Shown piece by piece: positions 1-10,200 of a stretch of 64,000 bases of DNA. The DNA lies in NCBI RefSeq assembly GCF_013409045.1, contig NZ_JACCBT010000001.1, forward strand, positions 5,890,001 to 5,954,000, read 5' to 3'. Both the position numbers and the translations under genes were made by a program. The DNA is from Actinomadura citrea. GTDB taxonomy: Bacteria > Actinomycetota > Actinomycetes > Streptosporangiales > Streptosporangiaceae. The notes beneath the pieces were generated by a model. It did not search any database and had not been told where the DNA came from. It saw only the letters and a list, made by a program, of their open reading frames with translations. Each line of letters begins with the position of its first letter. Position 1 is the stretch's first letter.

Positions 1-676
1 TCGGGAGCCGCTTCTCCTCCAGAACCTGGTAGGCGCCGTTCACGCAGACGTGCTTCTTCAGGACGCCCGGAGATCCGGCGCGGAGCTGCCACAGGTAGTT
101 GGCGCTCGACCCGGACGCCCGGAACCAGAGGCTCGCCGCGACCGAGGTGATCTGCAGCCGGGCCCTGAGCACGCCGTCGCCGGGTGCCCGCGCGGCCGTC
201 GTCCAGATCGGCTCGGCGGACCACTCGCCGACGCCCGTGGCCAGCAGGGCGGGCTCGGACCAGCGGGACGCCCTGTGCCCGTCGAACGTCCGGACCCGCC
301 ACCAGTACGCCGTCCGCGGCGACAGCGCCGGGCCGCCGTAGGGCACGGCGACGGACGCCGCCGACGCGGCCTTCCCGCTGTCCCACGCGTGCGGGCCGTG
401 CTCCAGGCGGGCCGGCGTGGTGGCGAACTGCACCTGGTAGTGCGTCTGCCTCGTCCCCGGGCCCAGGTCGGCGACCTGCCAGCTGAGCCTCGGCCGGGCC
501 GTGACGCCGAGGCCGTCCGGCATCAGGGAGGTCAGCAGCCCGGACGGCGTCCGGGCCGCCGGCGACGACGCCGACGCGGCGCCGCCGGCGGACCCGAGGA
601 CGACCGTGCCCGCCACTCCGGCCACCGAAGCCCCGAGGAAGCCCCGCCGGCTCATCCCGCTCATTCGTTCGGTCAT
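1..676 (-). CDS. Secreted alpha-L-rhamnosidase (GH78-like), 5' part only
   Basis: The gene reads leftward and is cut by the window edge; about 225 N-terminal residues are visible. The start at 676 has a GAGGAG ribosome site and lies 11 bases after the stop of the preceding rhamnosidase, so it is the last visible gene of the rhamnosidase operon. The N-terminus carries a Tat-type signal (SRRGFLG around residues 9-15, then an Ala/Gly-rich hydrophobic stretch). It is followed by a fibronectin/Ig-like module with the LSW, WDSGK and WWRVRTFDG signatures seen at the front of GH78 enzymes, including the other two here. The catalytic barrel is outside the window, so the GH78 call rests on the N-terminal module and context. 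The predicted role is extracellular release of L-rhamnose from glycans or glycosides. Confidence 0.75.
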   Translation of the reverse strand, partial: MTERMSGMSRRGFLGASVAGVAGTVVLGSAGGAASASSPAARTPSGLLTSLMPDGLGVTARPRLSWQVADLGPGTRQTHYQVQFATTPARLEHGPHAWDSGKAASAASVAVPYGGPALSPRTAYWWRVRTFDGHRASRWSEPALLATGVGEWSAEPIWTTAARAPGDGVLRARLQITSVAASLWFRASGSSANYLWQLRAGSPGVLKKHVCVNGAYQVLEEKRLP

Positions 677-687
677 CGCCCGGCTCC

Positions 688-3426
688 TCAGCGGTGCTCG
701 GAACGGAAGGTGAGGTGCCCGGAGCCGGCCTCGAAGACGGCGTAGCCGCCCTTCATGCCGGTGAAGCGGGCGCCGCCCGGTCCGGAGACGCGCACGTCAC
801 CGGCCGAACGCGCGGGGACGTGGATCTCGGCGCGGACGTTGACCGGGACGTCCGTGTCGAGCGAGAAGCCGTGCCCGTCCCGCTTCCAGGTGACACCGAC
901 GTCTCCGCGCTGCAGCGGGACGGTCCCGGACGCGCGGTCCAGCCCGGTCAGCGGCGGCCTGATCCGGACGGCCGCCGAGGCGGGGGCGGTCACCGAGACG
1001 CCGAGCAGGGTCCGCTGCACCTCGACCAGCGACGTCGCGCCCCACGGGTGGGAGAAGCTCTGCCCGGTCTCGGGGGCGTCCCACGACTCCCAGGTGAACG
1101 TGCCGCCGCGCGCGAGGATGTTGCCCCAGCCCGGCCCCTCCTCGTCGGTGAGGCGGGTGACGACGTCCGCGGGACGCCCGCCGAGCGCCTCCAGGAGCCG
1201 GTGCGCGGTCATCGGCCCCATCTGCATGCCGAGCCCGGCGATGTAGGACTCGACCTCGTCCCGGCCGCCCGCGGGGGCGACGCCGTAGGCGAGCGCGTAG
1301 GCGTTGGCGATCTGCGAGGCGTGCGCGCTCTGGGCGCCGTCGCTCGTCAGGCCGTCGACGTAGACGCCGTCCGGGCGCCGGAGCCTGGCGTTGATGTTGC
1401 CGGTGAGCGTCCCGGCGTCCTTGCGCAGCGCCTCGGCGTCCCCGGTCCTGCCGAGCGCCTCGGCGGCGCGGGCGGTGGCGTTCAGGACGTCCACGCCGAG
1501 CACGTTGACGACCGTGCGGGCGGCCGTGTCCATGTCGTGCCCGTAGCGCATGGTCGCGGGCCAGTCGATGATGCCGTACCTGTACTGCCCGGAGCCCCCT
1601 TCGAGGTTGGTGACCAGGCCCGTCCCCCCGGCGATGTAGCGGCGGACGTAGCCGGCGACCGCGCTCATCGCGGGGTACGCCTCCGCCAGGGTGGACGAGT
1701 CGCCGGACTGCTCGTAGTAGTCCCAGATCCAGCCGGGGAACATCTCGGTGTAGTCGGGGATGTCGCGCTTGCCGTCGCCGTTCGGGTAGACGGCGTTGAG
1801 GCGCCCGTCGGGCCAGTACCGCGCCTGCGAGGCGATGAACTCGCGGATCGCCTGCCGGGTCAGCCGACGCTCCCCGTAGGCGCCCATCATGGCCAGCGAG
1901 GTGTCGGCGGAGTCGCCGAGGAACTGCCCCTTCTCACGGGTCGGCGTGTCGAGGAACTGGGACTGCGACCCGTACAGCGCCGACCGCGCCATCAGGTCGT
2001 AGGCGGCGTTCACTCCCGCGTTGGACGTGCGGAGGCGGCTGTTGCGGGTCACCTCGTTGTGCTGGAGGACGGCGGAGACGTCGTCCGCCCCGGCCCCGGA
2101 GTCCGGTGCGATCTCCAGGTAGCGGAAGCCGACATAGGTGAGGGGCCGGAAGGTCTGGTCGCCGTCGCGCTGGGTGTAGCCGTAGCTGAGGTCGGTGTCC
2201 TGGTTGTCGTCCTTGGAGCGGGAGACCGTCCCGTCGTCGTTGAGGACGTAGGAGGCGTGCAGGTCGACGTGCCGTCCGGCGACGCCGTTCCGGAACCGCA
2301 CCACCGGCACGGCCGGGATCACCTTCCCGAAGTCGGCGACCAGCGCGCCCGAGCCCAGCCGCGTGACCTTCACCGGCCGGACGGTCCGGTACGACAGGTC
2401 GGTCTCCTGTCCGCGCAGGTGCTGGAACCCGGACGCGGGATGGACCCCGACGACCTGGGGGTCCTGCCAGGCGGACGCGTCGTGGCCCGGCTCGTCCCAC
2501 CCGAGCGGGACGGCGGTGCCGTCGATGTCCTCGACGTAGTCGCCGGCGTCTCCGTTGCGCTTCGGCGCCTTCTTCCAGGGGGCGCGCGTCACCTTCCACG
2601 TCCCGTCGGTGACGACGACCTGGCGCGTCCCGTCGGCGTGGTCGATGACCAGCCTGACGAGCAGGCCGGGCTCGCCCTTCGGGCGTCCCTGCCCCGACCC
2701 GTACCAGTGGTAGAGCGCGCCGATCGTGGCGGGCCGCCCGGCCTTCACCTTCGAGGTGACGTCGACGGTCTTGTAGAAGCCGTCGTCGGCGTACTCGAAG
2801 GCGGGGCCGCGGTCGACGGCCTCGCCGTTCAGGTGCAGCTCGTACTGCTGACCGGCCGCGATGTGCACGCGGGCCCGCACGACCTTCGACGCGCCGACCG
2901 TGAAGTCCTTGCGAGCGAGGGTGTAGTCGTCGGCCTCCGCGGTGGTGCGCCGGATCCAGGTGGCCTGCCAGTCCCGGTCGGCGAGCCCGGTGTCGAACGC
3001 GGCGGGCCGCGCCCACGGAGAGCGCTTTCCGGAGCCGTCCCAGGTCCGGACCGTCCACGTGTAGGACGTCTCCGGCGCGAGCGTCGGCCCGGCGTACCTC
3101 ACGTACTCCTGGCTCCCCGACCGGACCCGCCCGCTGTCCCAGACCGCCTTGCCGGACGGCCCCCGCACGGTGATCTCGTAGGCGCTCTGCACCTCCCCGG
3201 GGTCGCGGTCACGGGGCGTCCACCCGAACAGCGGCGCCCCCTCCACACTCAGCGGGCGGGCCTGGTCTCCCACGGTCAGCCCCGCCGGGGCCTGCGGCGC
3301 GTGCCCTGCCTTCAACGCGGCCTGCGCGGTCCCCGGCAGCCCGGTGACGACCGCCGCCGTCACGGCGGCGACGGCGACGGCGACGACACGGCGATCGGCG
3401 GAACCCGTCACATCACGGCGAATCAC
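688..3426 (-). CDS. Secreted alpha-L-rhamnosidase, GH78
   Basis: This 912-residue protein hydrolyses terminal alpha-L-rhamnosides, by family. I chose GTG 3426 because a GGAGG site sits nine bases upstream; an in-frame TTG nine bases earlier abuts that site and is unlikely. It has an N-terminal signal with an Ala/Val-rich core ending near ALKA. An Ig-like module (LFGWTPRD, WDSGRVRSGS, WTVRTWDGSG) follows, then a beta-sandwich with a HLNGEAVD segment. The (alpha/alpha)6 barrel carries TPTREKGQFLGDS, the counterpart of the conserved acidic GH78 active-site segment, followed by aromatic sugar-contact motifs (PGWIWDYYEQ, WGATSLVE). A C-terminal beta-domain closes the protein. It lies between the GH106 gene and the truncated GH78 gene. 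Its exact linkage preference cannot be read from sequence. Confidence 0.9.
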   Translation of the reverse strand: MIRRDVTGSADRRVVAVAVAAVTAAVVTGLPGTAQAALKAGHAPQAPAGLTVGDQARPLSVEGAPLFGWTPRDRDPGEVQSAYEITVRGPSGKAVWDSGRVRSGSQEYVRYAGPTLAPETSYTWTVRTWDGSGKRSPWARPAAFDTGLADRDWQATWIRRTTAEADDYTLARKDFTVGASKVVRARVHIAAGQQYELHLNGEAVDRGPAFEYADDGFYKTVDVTSKVKAGRPATIGALYHWYGSGQGRPKGEPGLLVRLVIDHADGTRQVVVTDGTWKVTRAPWKKAPKRNGDAGDYVEDIDGTAVPLGWDEPGHDASAWQDPQVVGVHPASGFQHLRGQETDLSYRTVRPVKVTRLGSGALVADFGKVIPAVPVVRFRNGVAGRHVDLHASYVLNDDGTVSRSKDDNQDTDLSYGYTQRDGDQTFRPLTYVGFRYLEIAPDSGAGADDVSAVLQHNEVTRNSRLRTSNAGVNAAYDLMARSALYGSQSQFLDTPTREKGQFLGDSADTSLAMMGAYGERRLTRQAIREFIASQARYWPDGRLNAVYPNGDGKRDIPDYTEMFPGWIWDYYEQSGDSSTLAEAYPAMSAVAGYVRRYIAGGTGLVTNLEGGSGQYRYGIIDWPATMRYGHDMDTAARTVVNVLGVDVLNATARAAEALGRTGDAEALRKDAGTLTGNINARLRRPDGVYVDGLTSDGAQSAHASQIANAYALAYGVAPAGGRDEVESYIAGLGMQMGPMTAHRLLEALGGRPADVVTRLTDEEGPGWGNILARGGTFTWESWDAPETGQSFSHPWGATSLVEVQRTLLGVSVTAPASAAVRIRPPLTGLDRASGTVPLQRGDVGVTWKRDGHGFSLDTDVPVNVRAEIHVPARSAGDVRVSGPGGARFTGMKGGYAVFEAGSGHLTFRSEHR

Positions 3427-3475
3427 GAGAAGCAACCTCCAGTTCGTTGCTGCGGCTTGCAGAACCCGCCGGACG

Positions 3476-3522
3476 GGGCCGGGGCGGACCGCGCCCGCCT
3501 TAAGCGTCGTCCGCCCCGGCCC
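3476..3522 (-). terminator. 14-bp perfect hairpin between two rhamnosidase genes
   Basis: Bases 3476-3489 and 3509-3522 form a perfect 14-bp inverted repeat (GGGCCGGGGCGGAC type arm) with a 19-base loop. It lies seven bases beyond the stop codon of the GH106 gene and 50 bases before the ribosome site of the next GH78 gene. There is no U-tract, so it may attenuate or protect the mRNA 3' end rather than fully terminate. Confidence 0.6.
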
Positions 3523-3529
3523 TTCCGTC

Positions 3530-6500
3530 CTACGGCCGTACCGAGAACCCGCTCATCTGGACGTTCGCGCCGACGCCGTCCCAGCTTCTGGTGATGTCCA
3601 GGCGCACGTAGCGGGCGCTGACCTTGGCGAAGGTCGTCGTCCCGCCCTCCTTGGGCGTGTCCGCGGCGGTGGCCACGGTGCGCCACGTCCGGCCGTCGGA
3701 GGAGACCTGGACGCCGTAGTCGCGCGGCCCGTAGTTGGAGCGCCCGCCCACGACGACCGAGCCGAACTCGACCGGCGCGCCGAAGTCGACCCCGTAGCGC
3801 ACCGGGTCGGCGGGGGTCGGTCCCTGGCCTGCGGCGCGGCCCCACGACACCCAGAACGTGCTCGGCGATCCGTCCACGGCGAGCTTGGCGGGGTACCGGT
3901 CCTGGCCGGCGTCGGCGACCACCCGCGGGAACGGCGTGCCGCCCGGGTTGAGGGCGAGGTCACCGGAGTGCCGCAGGGTCACCGCCGTGGCGGCGGACGG
4001 CCCGGCGTCGCTGCGCGCGGTCAGCTTCAGGGTGCTGGCGCCGGACGCGACCCCCTTGTCGCGCAGCCCGACGGGCACCGTCACCGAGCCGCCGGCGGGA
4101 ACCGTGACGCGGCCCCGCTCCGGCTCGGCGCTGATCCCCTCGGCGGCGGACGCGGCGACCGTCACGTTGGCCGCGCGCCCGGAGGCGTTGGTGACCAGCA
4201 CGGTCGCGCGGTTGTAGCCGCCGTCCGCCAGCGGCAGCTCCGGTTCGAGCGCCTCGACGGTCAGCACCGGCCGGTCGCCGCCGGACGGGGTGAGGGTGGC
4301 GGGGCCGAACAGCCCGTAGTCCATCGGCGCCCGCGACGAGGCCCCGGTGCCGGGCGCGGCGCGGACCGCGTTGAGCAGCGTGGAGGCGACCCGCACGGTG
4401 ATCGTGTTGGCCCCGGGCCGCAGGTACCGGCCCACCTCGACGTGCCGCAGGTCCGCCTGGTTCAGCGGCGGAAGATCATGCCCGTTGACGTTCACGCGGA
4501 CGGTGTCCACCGGTGTTCCGAGATCGAGTGCGGCGCCGTCGATGCCCTTCCAGCCGTCGTCCAGGGTGACGTGCGCGGTGTAGGTGCCCACGCCCGAGAC
4601 GTCCGCGAGGTCCACGGGATAGCCGTTGGCCTTGGTGATCGCCGACCAGGCGGGCAGCGCGCCGCCCGCCCCGGCCTTCACCGTGACCGGCCCGAGCGCC
4701 CTGTGCGCGGTGTCACCGGGCTTGCCGGAGGGCCCGGGGCCCCAGGAGTCCACCGCCAGCGACCACTCGTCGAGCTTCACCGGCTGCGGGACGGCCGCCG
4801 CACGCTGTCCGCCCGGCGGGCGGGGGCCGTGCGGGCCGCCGGTGAAGGTGGCGTCGTGCCGCGGCGTGACCGCGATGACCGTGGCGTCGTTTCCGGCCAG
4901 CCGGACCGGGACGGTGACGGTGCCGTGGCCGGACGTGTAGTCGGTGATCGGGGTGATCTTGCCGGTCCAGGTGTCCAGCCGGTAGGGGACGCCGTCGCCG
5001 GTCAGGGTGATCTTCTGCGCGGTCGCGGTGTTCGTCTGGTTGTACAGGTAGTAGTAGTCGGTGGAGCCCGCCTGGCGGCGCACGTCGAGGATCGCGCCCG
5101 AGCCGTCGTGCGGAGTGGCGGCCGGCGTGACGCGCAGGCGCCGCAGCGCGTCCGGCGCGTCCGCCTCGCTCGCGACCCGCACCACGCCGCGCTGCCGGAG
5201 CAGTTCGGTCATCGCCGACTTCAGCCGCGCGTCCTGCCGCACGGCGTCGCCGCCACCGGGCACGGTGCTCGGCACGTCCCCGACGATGACGACGGGCAGC
5301 CCCTGCCGCGCCAGCCGCACCAGCTTCTCCGCGGCGTCCACCGGCATCGTCTTCTGGTCGTTCAGCAGCACCGCGTGGTAGGCGGAGCGGTCGCCGAACA
5401 GGGCGCCGCGGGAGTAGGCGGCGTCCTTGCGGCGGAGCAGCGCCGGGCTGAGGTACTCGTAGGTGTATCCGGCCGACGCCAGCGCCGAGGAGCTCTGGAT
5501 CAGCTTGTTCGACCCGCTCCCGGTGGTGCCGGTGCCGTTCATGCCGAAGTCCTGCCAGTACACGGCCAGGTCGAACCGGGGCTTGCCCTGCCGCAGCACG
5601 AGCTGCATCCGGGCCAGGTTGTCGTTGACCGCGCGGTAGTCGGCCCAGTTCGGGCCGCCCTTGTCACCGAACGCCTCCGAGTAGGAGGTGTTGCCGCCGT
5701 AGGTCATGCCGGGCCAGGCCGACTGCGGCCCGGCGCCCGCGGGTCCCCTGCTCAGGTAGGGGAAGCCGTGCCAGACGACCTGGTTCACGCCGCCGGCGAG
5801 GCCCCGGTAGACCGCCTGGAGGTTCGAGGCGTCCGATCCGGCGCCGGCCGTCGAGCCCCACACCGAGCCGGAGAAGGCGCAGCACTCGTCGGACACCACC
5901 GGCTGCCCGGACACGTGTGCGCCCGTGGCGACGACCCGGTAGTCCTGCACGTTGCTGTAGGCCCCGACCGACTGCCCGAACGCCAGGGACTCGCCCTCGG
6001 GCACGTCGACGTGCGAGGCGGCCTCCGCGACGTCCACCGGGATGCCGTAGGGCTGGATGCGGGTGCTGATGTGGTGCTTGTGGGCCCACTCGCGCAGCAC
6101 GTCGAGCCGGTTGCGGATGTAGAGGTCGCTGAGGGTCTGCCGGTAGTCGGTGCGGACCCGGGCGCCGACGCCGCCGCCGAAGTCGAAGAACGGCTTGTCG
6201 GTGATGCCCTGGTCGCCGGCGCCCGCCAGGGCGGGGAGCACCTCGACCGGGGAGTAGCCGCGCCGCTTCGTCCACTGGTCGACCAGCTCGGACGTCCACT
6301 TCTGGGTGGTGCCCAGTTCGAGCGAGTCCTCGAACAGGTCGCTCTCGCCCATCTGGGCGAGCAGCTTCCGCACGTCGGGGGTGAGGATGTGCTCGTCGTA
6401 GAAGTCCGTGGTCGCCTTCGCGCCGGCCTCGCTGAACGGGTCGAGGGCGTAGTTGGTGCCGGTCGCGGTGTAGCCGGAAAGGGACTGCCCGCTGGGCGTC

Positions 6501-7252
6501 TGGTAGAAGGCGATCAGCGCGTAGGTGCTCTCGCCGTCGCCGGGGAAGTCGACCGTGAGGCCGCCCTGCGCGTCCACCTTCGAGGTGACGTCGGTGACGC
6601 CGGCGCGATCCAGCATCCGCGAGCCGGTGGAGGTGGCGCAGTCGGCGTCGGAGCACTTGGCGACGAGCGCGGCGATGAGCGTCTTCTTCGCGCCGGCGGG
6701 CGGCGCGACGTTGAAGTTGGCCGGCAGCGCACCGGACCTGCTGGTGCCGCCCTTGCGGAACTCGTGGGAGAAGACGACCTGCTGCTGCGCGCTCGGATCG
6801 TTGACGTCGTTCACAGTGGGAACGGTCGCGGGCCAGCGGGGGCCGATGGTGAAGTCAAGGCCGAGCCCCTTGGACTTGGCCGCGGCCAGCATCGTCCGGG
6901 TCTTCTGCGCCCACAGCGGGGTGCCCCAGCCGTAGGTCTTCAGGAACTCCGGGGAGTTGTTGCCGGTGCCCTCCACGCTGAACGGGGCGACCTCGGCTCC
7001 GCCGCCGCCCGCCTTCCTGATCTGTTCGAGCTCGTCGGCCAGTTCCTCGTCGTCGGTGTGGGCCAGCGGCTGCCACCAGCGGTACTTGGGCCGCACGGAC
7101 GCCGGGGGGTCGGCGAAGGTCCCGCGGGTCAGGGCCGGCGCGTCCGGCCCCGACGGCGGAGCGGCCTCGGCCGCCCCGGCGATCGCGAGCCCGGACAGGG
7201 CCAGGAGCGCGGCCGCCGGCAGCGCGACCAGCCGGGCCTTGGAATGGGTCAT
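3530..7252 (-). CDS. Secreted alpha-L-rhamnosidase, GH106, with discoidin module
   Basis: This 1240-residue protein starts with a signal peptide (KARLVALPAAALLALSG, cleaved near AEA). It enters a GH106 catalytic domain at FADPPASVRPKYRWWQP and HTDDEELADELEQIRKAGGG, which are characteristic of that rhamnosidase family. Later come beta-sandwich/jelly-roll domains and a CARDB/NEW3-like segment. A C-terminal F5/8 type C (discoidin, CBM32-like) module lies around residues 1110-1240, with AVDGSPSTFWVSWG and YVRLDITRSW. The ATG start at 7252 overlaps the stop of the upstream GH78 gene as ATGA, so translation is coupled. In characterised family members GH106 acts on rhamnogalacturonan-type chains; here that substrate is an inference. 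Confidence 0.9.
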   Translation of the reverse strand: MTHSKARLVALPAAALLALSGLAIAGAAEAAPPSGPDAPALTRGTFADPPASVRPKYRWWQPLAHTDDEELADELEQIRKAGGGGAEVAPFSVEGTGNNSPEFLKTYGWGTPLWAQKTRTMLAAAKSKGLGLDFTIGPRWPATVPTVNDVNDPSAQQQVVFSHEFRKGGTSRSGALPANFNVAPPAGAKKTLIAALVAKCSDADCATSTGSRMLDRAGVTDVTSKVDAQGGLTVDFPGDGESTYALIAFYQTPSGQSLSGYTATGTNYALDPFSEAGAKATTDFYDEHILTPDVRKLLAQMGESDLFEDSLELGTTQKWTSELVDQWTKRRGYSPVEVLPALAGAGDQGITDKPFFDFGGGVGARVRTDYRQTLSDLYIRNRLDVLREWAHKHHISTRIQPYGIPVDVAEAASHVDVPEGESLAFGQSVGAYSNVQDYRVVATGAHVSGQPVVSDECCAFSGSVWGSTAGAGSDASNLQAVYRGLAGGVNQVVWHGFPYLSRGPAGAGPQSAWPGMTYGGNTSYSEAFGDKGGPNWADYRAVNDNLARMQLVLRQGKPRFDLAVYWQDFGMNGTGTTGSGSNKLIQSSSALASAGYTYEYLSPALLRRKDAAYSRGALFGDRSAYHAVLLNDQKTMPVDAAEKLVRLARQGLPVVIVGDVPSTVPGGGDAVRQDARLKSAMTELLRQRGVVRVASEADAPDALRRLRVTPAATPHDGSGAILDVRRQAGSTDYYYLYNQTNTATAQKITLTGDGVPYRLDTWTGKITPITDYTSGHGTVTVPVRLAGNDATVIAVTPRHDATFTGGPHGPRPPGGQRAAAVPQPVKLDEWSLAVDSWGPGPSGKPGDTAHRALGPVTVKAGAGGALPAWSAITKANGYPVDLADVSGVGTYTAHVTLDDGWKGIDGAALDLGTPVDTVRVNVNGHDLPPLNQADLRHVEVGRYLRPGANTITVRVASTLLNAVRAAPGTGASSRAPMDYGLFGPATLTPSGGDRPVLTVEALEPELPLADGGYNRATVLVTNASGRAANVTVAASAAEGISAEPERGRVTVPAGGSVTVPVGLRDKGVASGASTLKLTARSDAGPSAATAVTLRHSGDLALNPGGTPFPRVVADAGQDRYPAKLAVDGSPSTFWVSWGRAAGQGPTPADPVRYGVDFGAPVEFGSVVVGGRSNYGPRDYGVQVSSDGRTWRTVATAADTPKEGGTTTFAKVSARYVRLDITRSWDGVGANVQMSGFSVRP

Positions 7253-10200
7253 GAGGCGTAGCCCTCCAGCTCGATGACGCGGCTGTAGTTGTGGTCGTTG
7301 GAGTCGTGGACGAGGAGCCGGAGCGCCGACGCCCGGACGGGCGCGAAGGTCTTCTCGACCGTCCCGGCGGTGCTGCCGGTGACGGTCGCGACCGTCGTCC
7401 ACGTCCCGTCCACCCGGGCCTGGAGGTCGAAGTCGCGGATGCCGGTCTTGGCCGCCGGGTGCGCCGGGTCGTCGAGCGTGAAGACCTTCACGCGGCCGAC
7501 GCGGCGCGGCTCGTCCCAGGTGGCGGTGAGGGTGTCGGGGAAGTCCCCGGCGGTGTCGTCGTTCCAGCCGCCGACGCCGTTCAGCCAGACGCCCGAGTCG
7601 GTGCCGCCGTCGTTGGTCCACATCGGCGACGAGCCGCTGTGGGTGCTGGAGGCCGACATCTCGGCGACGCGCACCAGGTTGCCGGTGACGCGCACCGGAG
7701 CCCGCACGCTCTCGTCGTCGACGGTGAGGGTGACGGTCCCGTCCGTCGCGCCGCCGGTGCGCCCGATCGTGACCGGGACCTCGGTGGAGCCGCCCGCGGG
7801 GATCGTGACCCGTTCCGGGGCGGCGGCGGTGAAGCCGTCCGACGCGGCGGCCTTCACCGGGACGGTGACGGCGCGGCGCTCAAGGTTGGTGACGCGGAAT
7901 CGGGCCTTCGAGGACTCGCCGTCGATGACGGGGACGTCGGCACCGAAGGGGGGTTCGACGGCGAGCTGGGTCCGGTCCTGTCGCACGGAGCCGAGGGTGC
8001 GGACGGTGAACGTCCAGGACCCGGATCCGACCTCGTACACGGCGCGCCCGTCCTGGACGCCGAGGGACCGGGCGCCCGCCGGGGCCTTGGCGCCGGCGGC
8101 GCCGAGCAGCGGCACCTCCACGCGCGCGGGGGCGCCCGGCGGGACGGTCACGTCGAGCCGCAGGTCGTGCCCGGAGCGGCGCCACGCGCTGGAGACCGTG
8201 CCGCGCGGCGTCCGGTAGTCGGAGGAGGCGCGGGTCAGGTCGCCGACGACGGCGGGCCGGACCACGAGCCTGCCGAACGCGACCGAGTCGGCGGCCTGGC
8301 CGATCCCGGCGAGCCCGGCGCCGAACCACTCGTCGATCGCGCCGAGCATGAAGTGGTTCTGGGAGCCGTAGCCGGTCGGGCCGTCCCAGTACTCGGTGAG
8401 CGCGGTCGCGCCGTGCACGACCTGGTAGCCGTAGCTGGGGTCGGTGACCTGCTGCGCGACGCCGAGGATGACGTCGTCGCGCCCGGCCGCCGACAGCACC
8501 CGGAACAGCGCGGGCAGGGCGATCTCACCGACCGTGAGGTGGTACCCCTTGCCCTTGATGGAGGCGACGAGGTGGTCGAGGACGGCCTGCCGGTTCGCCT
8601 CCGGGACGATGCCGAGGTCGAGCGCGAACGCGTCCCCTGCCTGGCTGCCCGAGCCGTAGGTGTGACCGGCCTCGTCCAGGTACTCGGCGTTGAAGGCGCC
8701 CGCGATGTCGCCCGCGAGCCTGCGGTAGCGGGCGGCGTCGTCGTCCCTGCCGAGCAGTCCGGCGACGGAGGCGAGCGCGGCGGCGCTGCGCTGGTAGCCG
8801 TAGGTCGCGGCGATCCCGCGCGGCGTGGTCTTGTCGACGGCGGCCCAGTCGCCGAGGCCGTAGTCGAGCAGGTTCCCCTTCGCCTTGGAGGTCAGGTAGT
8901 CCAGGTAGCGCTGCATGTTCGGGTAGAAGTCGCGCAGCGGGCGGATGTCGCCGTAGGTGCGGTAGTGCTGCCAGGCGGCCAGGATGATGGCGCTGCCCCA
9001 GTTGGGGTCGTCGCGGACGCCGCCGGAGAACTGGACGTACTCGGGCGCGATGTCGGGGACGAGCCCGTCGGAGGTCTGCGCCTCGGCCATGTTGCGCAGC
9101 AGCGCCGGGTAGTAGGCCGCGACGTCGTAGTTGCGGGTGACCGACCCCTGGACGAGCTGGGTCTCCTCCAGCCAGCCGAGCTTCTCCCGGTCGGGGCAGT
9201 CGGTGAGGATGCTGAACATGTTGCCCTGGATCGACCGGTCGATGATCGTGTGGATGCCGTTCAGCAGCAGGTCGGAGCTCTCGAACGATCCGGCGGAGGC
9301 GTTGCCCGCGCGCAGCACGACGGCCGACGCGGTGTCCGCGTCCGGCGCGGACGGCAGGCCCGTCACCTGGAGGTAGCGGAAGCCGTGGTAGACGAAGCGG
9401 GGATGCCAGGTCTCGGTGCCCTCACCGGAGAGGGTGTAGTGGTCCTCGATCGGGGGGCGCTGCGCGCCGCCGGCGATCATCGTGCCCTGCTCGACGAGGC
9501 CGTCCGCGCCGAGCCGCTCCCCCGGCTTGAGCGCCAGCTCCGTCCCGCGCGGGCCGCGGACCCGGATCTGCGGCCAGCCCGCGATGTTCTCTCCGAGATC
9601 GAAGACGTAGGTGCCCTTCTTCGGCTGCGTGACCTTCACGGTCCTGCGGCGGCCGACGGGCACGATCGCCGGTGACATGCGCGCGGTGAGCGCGATGCCG
9701 GGATCGGGCGCCTCGGCCGCCGGGCGCCAGGACGCCAGGTCCGCCGATGGCTCGTCCCAGCCCTTGCGGGCGAGGCGGGCGTCCTCGTCCTCACCGCCGT
9801 ACCAGTGCGTGAACGTGGTCGGGCCCAGGTCGGTGCGCCAGGACGAGTCGGTCGCGACCCGGGCGGTCGTCCCGTCCGCGAGGGTGACCTCCAGTTGGGC
9901 GAGCAGTTTCGGCGCGCCCTGCGTCCCGACGTACTTGGTGTAGCGGTCGCTGGTGGAGGTGACGTTGTAGGTGCCGTTGCCGAGCCGGACGCCGATCGCG
10001 TTGCCGCCGCGCCGCAGCAGCTTCGTGACGTCGTAGGCCGCGTACTCGGCGCGCTTGCGGTAGTCGGTGTTCGGCGGTTCCAGGACCGCGTCGCTCACCG
10101 GGCGGCCGTTGAGGGTGGCGTCGTAGATGCCGAGCGCGGTGATGTAGAGCCGCGCGGACCGCACCTCGTCCTTCAGCGAGAACTGCCGGGCGAGCAGGGG

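Noticed and set aside
3344..7261. A 1305-codon plus-strand frame across the GH106 gene
   Set aside because: It is a shadow of the minus-strand rhamnosidase, with Arg/Val-rich composition and no motif.
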